Notes under the pieces: model-generated
Seen by the model: only the letters and a program-made list of their open reading frames with translations
Databases searched by the model: none
Told to the model about the DNA's origin: nothing
Source of the DNA: Rhizobium herbae
GTDB taxonomy: Bacteria; Pseudomonadota; Alphaproteobacteria; Rhizobiales; Rhizobiaceae
Assembly (NCBI RefSeq): GCF_017873135.1
Contig: NZ_JAGGJV010000001.1
Span: 620,001 to 684,000, forward strand
Direction: 5' to 3'
Length of the DNA: 64,000 nt
Program-made: the position numbers and the translations under genes
Shown here: piece by piece, positions 58,338 to 64,000 of the stretch
How the letters are laid out: every line of letters begins with the position of its first letter
Position numbering within the stretch: the stretch's first letter is position 1

Positions 58338-59342
58338 TCAGGCGAGGTCGGCGTCGCGCAAGGCGTCCGCCAAGCGTGTATCGCCTGCCGCATCCGGCGC
58401 AAGCCCAATCCTCAGCCAGGATGGCGCATAGCCGAATTTTCTCGTCAGAATGCGGGCGCGGCAAAGGTGATCGTGCAGGCCCGAAGCCCGCTCGTGTTCG
58501 ACCAGAGCAAAAAGCGGCGTGCCGCCGATGACCTTGAGCGCCGCTTGTCGTAAAACCGCGTCGAGACCTGCTTTGCGTTCTGATATGCCCGATTGTACCG
58601 CCTGCGTATCGCCGCCCATTAACACCGTCGCCGTCACCAGCGCTGGACCGGAGACCGCCCAAGGCCCGAGCCAGTCCTGAAACGCCGACAACACTGGCTC
58701 GGCGGCAATCACAAAGCCGAGCCGCAGACCCGCCAGGCCGAAGAATTTGCCAAAGGAGCGAAAGACGATGAGATTGTCATGATCCACTCCGGACGGCACG
58801 ACACTCAGATCGGGTTGCGTGTCGCCAAAAGCCTCATCGACCAGAAGCAGCCCGCCATTGGCTTTCATGTGCTGCGCTATGCCGACCAGATCCGCCGGCG
58901 GATAGGCTCGCCCCGTCGGATTGTTCGGGTTGACCACGATGGCCAGGCCGTGATCCGGCGTCAGTTGGTCGGGCACAGAAATTTCATCGACGCTGAAGCC
59001 GGCTGAGGCAAAGACGCGGGCATATTCGCCATAGGTGGGCGCGAAAATGGCGATCCGCCTACCCTGCGCGACAAGGCGCGGCAGGAGCTGGATGACCGAT
59101 TGCGTACCGGGAACGGCGAGCGGCAAACTTTCGCCGCTGCGGTAGTAGCGCGCCGCTGCGTTTCTCGCGCCATCGACCAGGTGACGGTCCGGCAGCCGGT
59201 GCCAGGCGGCGACCGGGATATCCGGCAGGGTAACCGGGTTGGGATTGATTCCCGTCGACAGATCCAGCCAGTCGTCAAGCCTGCCGCCGAAGATGGCGGC
59301 GGCTTCGGTGATCCCGCCGCCATGCACGATCGGCGCACTCAT
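58338..59342 (-). CDS. cobC: Threonine-phosphate decarboxylase-like protein CobC
   Basis: A 334-residue PLP-dependent class I aminotransferase-fold enzyme; the related CobD of Salmonella decarboxylates L-threonine-O-3-phosphate to aminopropanol phosphate. VNPNNPTGRAYP and the Lys region FRSFGKFFGLAGLRLGF are visible. Start overlaps the cobB stop (ATGA). Confidence 0.92.
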   Translation of the reverse strand: MSAPIVHGGGITEAAAIFGGRLDDWLDLSTGINPNPVTLPDIPVAAWHRLPDRHLVDGARNAAARYYRSGESLPLAVPGTQSVIQLLPRLVAQGRRIAIFAPTYGEYARVFASAGFSVDEISVPDQLTPDHGLAIVVNPNNPTGRAYPPADLVGIAQHMKANGGLLLVDEAFGDTQPDLSVVPSGVDHDNLIVFRSFGKFFGLAGLRLGFVIAAEPVLSAFQDWLGPWAVSGPALVTATVLMGGDTQAVQSGISERKAGLDAVLRQAALKVIGGTPLFALVEHERASGLHDHLCRARILTRKFGYAPSWLRIGLAPDAAGDTRLADALRDADLA

Positions 59343-60643
59343 GCTGATCGCGCCATATCGATGACATGCATGAAGGAGCCGGCAACCCGGCCGCGCCGCA
59401 ACCCGGCAGGCCCGAGCGGTGTACCAGCCGCATCAGCGGTGTCGAACAGCCGGTCGGCACCACCCTCCGACAGGATCGTGGCATAGTGGAATTCATGCGC
59501 CATCAGCGGACCGTCAAAAAAACTGGCATCGAGAGGGATGACCCGCCGATAGCCGAGATGCCGCCTGCGTTCGGCAAAACTGGTGGCAAGCGGCAGGAAA
59601 CCGAGCATTCCGTAACGCTTGCCATCGGCCGCGACAAGTCCCTCCCCGAGTACCATGTACCCGCCGCATTCGCCGAAAATGCGGGCGCCACGATCGCGCG
59701 CCGCCGCCATGCCGGCTTTGAACAGCGCGGCATCCGCCAGGCGCCCGGCGTGCAGTTCGGGATAACCGCCAGGCAGATAAACCGCATCGGCGTCACCCGC
59801 GGGCGCCTCATCGGCAAGCGGTGAGAAGAACGACAGTTCCGCGCCGGCACGATGCCAGCCCGACAGCAGATGTTCGTAGCAAAAGGCGAAAGCGATATCA
59901 CGGGCGACGGCGATCTTTTGACCCAGCGGCTTCAGCGAAGGGACCTGCGCTGCCATATATCCTGCAGGCCGAGATTGCGTCACTGACAGGATGGCATCTA
60001 CATCGCACCCCTGCTCGACATGCATCGCCGCTTGCCCGATGAAAACGTCCAAAGCCCCATGTTCGCCGGCCTGCACGAGACCGAGATGCCGCTCGGGCAG
60101 CGTCAGGGCGGCGCTCTGCCGCAGGACGCCAAGAACAGGCATGGCGATCGCATCCAGCGCGCCGCGCAGCATCGTTTCGTGGCGATCGCTGCCGACCTTG
60201 TTGAGAATCACCCCGCAAACACGGACATCGTCGCGATGCACGGCATAGCCGCGCACTAGGGCTGCGACGGATTGCGACATGCGGCCGCAGTCAACGACCA
60301 GGATAACCGGCAGCCCAAGCATCGCGGCGAGATCGGCGGGCGAGCCGGTTCCATCCATCGCGCCGTCGAAGAGCCCCATCATCGCTTCGACAATCAGCGT
60401 TTCGCCGTCGGCGGCCTGCGCGGCTGCATTGGCGCGCAGCAGTTCGGGGCGCATGGCCCAGGGGTCATAGTTGAAGCAGGCCCGTCCGCTCGCCGCCGCA
60501 TGAAAGGCCGGATCGATGTAATCCGGTCCGGCCTTTCCGGGAGCCACGGTGATGCCGCGGTTGCGCAGCGCGCGCATCAGGCCGAGCGTCACTGTTGTTT
60601 TTCCCGAACCGGAGGAAGGTGCCGCGATCAGCAGGCCCGTCAT
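59339..60643 (-). CDS. cobB: Cobyrinate/hydrogenobyrinate a,c-diamide synthase
   Basis: A 434-residue glutamine amidotransferase with the P-loop APSSGSGKTT at the N-terminus and the class I GATase Cys in FGECGGYMVLGEGL. It amidates the a and c carboxylates with ATP. Overlaps cobA and cobC by four bases at each end. Confidence 0.95.
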   Translation of the reverse strand: MTGLLIAAPSSGSGKTTVTLGLMRALRNRGITVAPGKAGPDYIDPAFHAAASGRACFNYDPWAMRPELLRANAAAQAADGETLIVEAMMGLFDGAMDGTGSPADLAAMLGLPVILVVDCGRMSQSVAALVRGYAVHRDDVRVCGVILNKVGSDRHETMLRGALDAIAMPVLGVLRQSAALTLPERHLGLVQAGEHGALDVFIGQAAMHVEQGCDVDAILSVTQSRPAGYMAAQVPSLKPLGQKIAVARDIAFAFCYEHLLSGWHRAGAELSFFSPLADEAPAGDADAVYLPGGYPELHAGRLADAALFKAGMAAARDRGARIFGECGGYMVLGEGLVAADGKRYGMLGFLPLATSFAERRRHLGYRRVIPLDASFFDGPLMAHEFHYATILSEGGADRLFDTADAAGTPLGPAGLRRGRVAGSFMHVIDMARSA

Positions 60644-61482
60644 GCCGGATCCTTGTAGACACGGCTCGACAGCGGATCGGATATGAGAACGCGACCATCG
60701 AGGGCACCCAGCCAGTCGAGCGCCGGGCGCAGGCGCACCACCTCGCCGACGACGACGATGGCCGGCGGCTCGAGCCTAGACGCGACGACATCCGCCTCGG
60801 CCCGTTCCAGCGTCGTTTCCAACACGGTTTGCTCGGGCGTCGCAGCATTGCAGACAAAGGCGACCGGCTCGCTCGGCGAACGCCCTGCGGCCATGAGATT
60901 GGCGGCGATCTGGCCGATATGCTTCATCGCCATATACATGACGATGACGGGCGAGCCCTTGGCGATGCCTTCCCAGTGGATGCGATCCGGAACGAGACCG
61001 GAGGAATCATGGCCGGTCAGGAACGTCACGGCATGATTGACCTCGCGGTGCGTCACCGGAATGCCGGCATAGGCAAGGCCGCCGATGCCAGCGGTAATGC
61101 CGGGCACGATGCGGAACGGGATACCGTGCTCGACCAGCGTCAGCGCCTCCTCGCCGCCGCGCCCGAAGACGAAGGGATCGCCGCCCTTCAGTCGCAGCAC
61201 GCGCTTGCCCTGGCGAGCCAGTTCGACCAGACGCAGGGAAATATCACGCTGTTTCGGCGACGGCTTGCCGCCGCGTTTTCCAGCGAACTCCAGAACGGCG
61301 CCCGGTTTTGCCATGCTCAGGCAATCGGCGTTGACCAGCGCGTCATGGACGATGACATCGGCCTGGCGTAGCGCATTGGCGGCATGCAGGGTCAAGAGAC
61401 CGGGATCGCCGGGGCCGGCGCCAACGAGCCAGACGGAACCCTGCTCAAGCTCGGGCAGACCGGAAAACAGCGCGTCCGTCAT
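60640..61482 (-). CDS. cobA: Uroporphyrinogen-III C-methyltransferase
   Basis: A 280-residue SAM enzyme that methylates uroporphyrinogen III at C2 and C7, giving precorrin-2. Motifs are LVGAGPGDPGLLTLHA, KRGGKPSPKQ, LKGGDPFVFGRGGEE and GTALSPSVIV-like parts (here GSPVIVMYMAMKH). There is no CysG-type dehydrogenase domain. Confidence 0.95.
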   Translation of the reverse strand: MTDALFSGLPELEQGSVWLVGAGPGDPGLLTLHAANALRQADVIVHDALVNADCLSMAKPGAVLEFAGKRGGKPSPKQRDISLRLVELARQGKRVLRLKGGDPFVFGRGGEEALTLVEHGIPFRIVPGITAGIGGLAYAGIPVTHREVNHAVTFLTGHDSSGLVPDRIHWEGIAKGSPVIVMYMAMKHIGQIAANLMAAGRSPSEPVAFVCNAATPEQTVLETTLERAEADVVASRLEPPAIVVVGEVVRLRPALDWLGALDGRVLISDPLSSRVYKDPA

Positions 61483-61958
61483 GATGCGATCTCCGACGCG
61501 GCATACGCGGAAGCAGAATGTGAAGATACGGATTCATTTTGGCCACGACCGGCGACAACATCCGGAGTTGATTCGATAAATGCGCCGCGAGCAACGGCCG
61601 CTGTCGCATGGGCCGACTTGATCTTCGGGACGATCAGGGCGCCAGTCTTGCCGGCAGCAGCAAGGGCTGCCGCTTCCGCCACGCCGTGGCAGCCGGTCAA
61701 GGCAAAGACGATGTCCGACGGATTTTCCAGCCGCGACGATTCCGCTTCCAGCGTGGCGGCGGTAAAGACCCGGAAGGGAACGGAGAAATGTGCGGCGGCG
61801 GCGATCATTGCCGGTTCCGTCGCGCGGGTATCCAGTGAGGCAATGCAGGTGAGCGAACGGCGGTCAGCTCCGGCGACCATCAAGGCCTCTTCCGCCAGCC
61901 GGATAATCTCGTCGCACTGCGCTCCGCGTTCGCAGCCAAGGCCAAGAACGAGCGGCAC
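61479..61958 (-). CDS. cobE: Cobalamin biosynthesis protein CobE/CbiG C-terminal type
   Basis: A protein of about 159 residues with the CbiG_C fold: VLGLGCERGAQCDEIIRLAE, LTCIASLDTRATEPAM and FALTGCHGVAEAAALAA. CobE belongs to the aerobic pathway but its step is poorly defined. GTG 61958 (VPLVLGLGC) is chosen; a GTG at 61988 is in frame but directly abuts the terminator's T run and has no ribosome site. First gene of the cobE-A-B-C-D operon. Confidence 0.9.
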   Translation of the reverse strand: MPLVLGLGCERGAQCDEIIRLAEEALMVAGADRRSLTCIASLDTRATEPAMIAAAAHFSVPFRVFTAATLEAESSRLENPSDIVFALTGCHGVAEAAALAAAGKTGALIVPKIKSAHATAAVARGAFIESTPDVVAGRGQNESVSSHSASAYAASEIAS

Positions 61959-61988
61959 AAGACCTGCTTCGGTATCCAGATCAATCAC

Positions 61989-62033
61989 AAAAAACGGGCC
62001 TCCCGAGCCGCATGATCACGATGCGGCGGGGCC
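61989..62033 (-). terminator. Terminator before cobE
   Basis: On the minus strand a GCCGCAT / ATGCGGC stem with outer GGCC/GGCC pairs is followed by six T residues, immediately upstream of cobE. It looks like the regulated terminator of a leader. Confidence 0.75.
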
Positions 62034-62215
62034 TTCGAAAGCCGAAAGCTTCGAAGCGGTCTGGACAGCACCGGATGAAGCCCCCTGACTGGGTCGGCCG
62101 CACCGGACGCTCTTTCAGCCCACCATGATGGGCACCGTCGCACGTTCCTCTTGTTTACCGGAGGGTGCCCGACGGGTCAAACCGGATTGCGCCATTTGCG
62201 GTGCGGCCAACGTCA
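62034..62215 (-). promoter_or_regulatory. Structured leader of the cob operon, class unknown
   Basis: The segment can form hairpins that exclude each other: GCCCA (62118-62122) with TGGGC (62129-62133), or GGGCACC (62130-62136) with GGTGCCC (62164-62170). With the terminator next to cobE this is an attenuation layout. The invariant core and B12 box of the classical cobalamin riboswitch were not recognised, only a weak AGTCAGGGGGC resemblance at about 62082. Confidence 0.45.
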
Positions 62216-62532
62216 TACACACGATTCCGGGCGTTGCCGGACATCATTCCTGCCCATCCGCCGTTCAATCTCACTTAAACCTCAATTGAAGCCCACGGCA
62301 GACGAAGGTGCCTTTTAAAAGACACGCTTTCTTCCGGCACCTGTGCCAGCATTCCGCTTTGGAATATTTTCTGCCGGTGACGAGCGCCAAGCGCTCCTTG
62401 TCATCGCGACACCAATTCAACATGAGTGACGTCACGAACCACAGGACTTTGTGCGTTCGGCGCACGGGCATTTATCGAAACAGCATCGATCGTTCATGGC
62501 ATGCCGCCGATTCGATGCAGGAGGACTGCCCC
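62216..62532. other. Intergenic region between cob leader and small protein gene
   Basis: About 320 bases with no convincing gene; probable divergent promoters. Confidence 0.35.
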
Positions 62533-62700
62533 ATGATGTTTTTCAAGAGAAAGCCTGCCCTGATCAAGGTGATCGGCGTTGCAGCCCCCAAGCTCGTCCG
62601 CACCGCGGCTGACATAGTAGTCAAGACGATCCGGAAGCCCGACAGCGACGGTCAACTGCGCCGCATGCTTCGCACCGTCGAAGACAACCGCCTGCTGTAA
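62533..62700 (+). CDS. Small basic hypothetical protein
   Basis: A 55-residue protein beginning MMFFKRKPALIKVIGVAAPK, with an amphipathic middle and a charged end (QLRRMLRTVEDNRLL). A strong Shine-Dalgarno (AGGAGGA) lies seven bases before the ATG. Family unknown. Confidence 0.65.
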   Translation: MMFFKRKPALIKVIGVAAPKLVRTAADIVVKTIRKPDSDGQLRRMLRTVEDNRLL

Positions 62701-62764
62701 GCCCTGCCGCGGGAAGCGGCATCATGCGCAGCATCGATTTCAATGGTTCAAGGTATATCTCTTC

Positions 62765-63028
62765 ATGGCACTGACATTTCCCAACACCAGCCGCAGTTAT
62801 GACGAAACCGCAAGACGCGTTCGCTTTCTGGGTCATGACGGCATGTTCGAGGTCAAATTCTTCGTCGAAATCGGCGCTCTGTCGAAAATCGTTTCCAGAG
62901 CCCCGAGCGAGGCCGATTGCCTCGCAGCCTTCGATGCGGCGCGCAGTTCGGTGCAGGATATCGCCCGCAAAGCCTATTCGCGCGACCGGCGCGACAGCTA
63001 TGTGCTGACGGAAGCGCATTTCAAATAG
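62765..63028 (+). CDS. DUF1488 family protein
   Basis: An 87-residue protein with the DUF1488 pattern: ALTFPNTSRSYDETARRVRF, GHDGMFEVKFFVEIGAL and the C-terminal SYVLTEAHF. Function unknown; common in proteobacteria. Confidence 0.88.
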   Translation: MALTFPNTSRSYDETARRVRFLGHDGMFEVKFFVEIGALSKIVSRAPSEADCLAAFDAARSSVQDIARKAYSRDRRDSYVLTEAHFK

Positions 63029-63147
63029 GGCGCAAACTCGGCGCGTTTCCTGGGAAGGGCTGGCACAGCCCTTCCTGTTTGCCTTTGCATTTCCGGCAAA
63101 CCTCTGACACACAGCGGCAGAATCCGCTCTGGCTGTCCGAGTCTCCT

Positions 63148-63933
63148 GTGCACGATCTTGCTCCCCATCTCCTCGCGTTCCTGTTTGCAGCGGCCTTTAT
63201 CGCCGGCTTCATCGATTCCATTGCCGGTGGCGGCGGAATGATCACTATTCCCGCCATGTTGATTGCCGGCATCCCGCCGCTGGAGACGCTGGGCACCAAC
63301 AAGCTGCAATCGCTGTTCGGATCCGGTTCGGCAAGCCTTGCCTATGCGCGGCGCGGGCATGTGAACCTTCTGGAACAATTGCCGATGGTGGCGCTGGCTC
63401 TGGTTGGCGGCGGGCTGGGCGCCGCGCTGGCGACGATCGTTCCCGGCGACGTGCTCAAGGCCGTGCTGCCGTTTTTCCTCATCGCCATCGCCGTGTTTTT
63501 CGGCATCAAGCCGAATATCGGCGACGTCGACCAGACGCGCCGGATGACGCCCTTTCTCTTCGGTCTTGTCTTCGTTCCGCTCATCGGATTTTACGACGGC
63601 GTGTTCGGTCCGGGCACGGGATCCTTCTTCATGCTCGGTTTCGTCACGCTGGCCGGCTTCGGCGTGCTGAAAGCGACGGCCCACACGAAATTCCTGAATT
63701 TCGGCTCGAATGCCGGCGGCTTTGTCGTCTTTGCGCTCTACGGCGTGGTCCTATGGAAGGTCGGCCTGCTGATGGGCGCAGGCCAGTTCGCCGGTGCGCA
63801 GGTCGGGTCGCGTTTCGCGATGAAGAACGGCTCGAAGATCATCAAGCCGCTGCTGGTAATCACCTGCATCGCGCTGGCGATCAAGCTGCTGGCAGACCCG
63901 GCGCATCCTGTCCGGATCTGGCTTGGCATTTAA
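63148..63933 (+). CDS. TauE/SafE-family (TSUP) membrane permease
   Basis: A 261-residue membrane protein with about eight helices and the family motifs AGFIDSIAGGGGMITIPAML and GFYDGVFGPGTGSFFMLGFV (the two repeats of TauE/SafE), plus TNKLQSLFGSGSAS. Members export sulfite, sulfoacetate or related anions. Begins at GTG 63148, as no ATG fits in frame. Substrate unknown. Confidence 0.9.
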   Translation: MHDLAPHLLAFLFAAAFIAGFIDSIAGGGGMITIPAMLIAGIPPLETLGTNKLQSLFGSGSASLAYARRGHVNLLEQLPMVALALVGGGLGAALATIVPGDVLKAVLPFFLIAIAVFFGIKPNIGDVDQTRRMTPFLFGLVFVPLIGFYDGVFGPGTGSFFMLGFVTLAGFGVLKATAHTKFLNFGSNAGGFVVFALYGVVLWKVGLLMGAGQFAGAQVGSRFAMKNGSKIIKPLLVITCIALAIKLLADPAHPVRIWLGI

Positions 63934-63945
63934 AAACGGACCTTC

Positions 63946-64000
63946 TCAGTATTCGACCCCGACCTGAGCCTTGATGCCGGAGCGGAAGGGGTGCTTGATC
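63946..64000 (-). CDS. 3' end of a gene running beyond the window
   Basis: On the minus strand a frame open to the window edge ends in FRSGIKAQVGVEY and TGA. The alternating aromatic/polar pattern with a final aromatic residue would fit the last strand of an outer-membrane beta-barrel, but 18 residues are too few to say. Confidence 0.4.
   Translation of the reverse strand, partial: IKHPFRSGIKAQVGVEY

Noticed and set aside
62034-62215. Classical cobalamin riboswitch upstream of cobE
   Set aside because: Expected by context, but the conserved core and B12 box were not found by eye; recorded instead as a leader of unknown class.

Overview
The window looks like chromosomal DNA of a Rhizobiaceae alphaproteobacterium (Rhizobium/Agrobacterium/Neorhizobium range; species not determinable from sequence alone). 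The evidence is high GC content, DUF982 and DUF1488 small proteins, the acpXL-fabZXL-fabF-fabF-adhXL-lpxXL cluster for the very-long-chain fatty acid of rhizobial lipid A, the cobE-A-B-C-D gene order, and families of short palindromic intergenic repeats typical of this group. No rRNA, tRNA, CRISPR array, integrase or transposase was recognised.

Layout. 1-3.3 kb: the 3' part of uvrB, whose tail carries three translated palindromic repeats, then a repeat cluster, a small secreted protein, an antitoxin-like gene without a toxin, and a partial copy of the small secreted protein's 3' end. 3.4-6.0 kb: an AT-rich island with one 843-residue gene that joins a Schlafen/AlbA_2-like domain to a STAND-type P-loop NTPase, a likely defence protein. 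6.2-11.8 kb: a structured GC-rich stretch, small hypothetical genes, a J-domain protein, a cold-shock protein, dusA, and a small RNA whose three hairpins each show the same anti-Shine-Dalgarno loop. 11.8-20.1 kb: FAH hydrolase, gamma-carbonic anhydrase, a Cu+ ATPase, and a zinc block (zur, znuB, znuC / znuA, COG0523 GTPase) with two palindromes that fit Zur boxes.

20-32.5 kb: TPR/OGT-like glycosyltransferase, RcnB-like protein, GH43 glycosidase, a TRAP transporter, and a sulfate ABC transporter (binding protein, cysT, cysW, cysA). 32.8-44.4 kb: a carbohydrate locus with aldo/keto reductase, Gfo/Idh/MocA oxidoreductase, TIM-barrel isomerase, GH2 beta-mannosidase, a four-gene ABC importer and a divergent LacI regulator, consistent with uptake and breakdown of mannosides. 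44.5-48.7 kb: gnd, an AraC regulator with SRPBCC and VOC proteins, and a PAS protein.

49-54.5 kb: the VLCFA/lipid A cluster on the minus strand. 54.6-57.2 kb: LysR regulator divergent from an MDR oxidoreductase, and an L,D-transpeptidase. 57.3-62.2 kb: cobalamin genes cobE-A-B-C-D in a tightly overlapping operon, preceded by a structured leader with a terminator just before the first gene. 62.5-64 kb: two small proteins, a TauE/SafE-type permease, and the 3' end of a further gene.

The strongest leads are the AlbA_2-STAND gene on its AT-rich island, the triple anti-SD small RNA, the repeats translated within uvrB, the cob leader, and the second ketosynthase of the VLCFA cluster, which lacks the usual catalytic residues.
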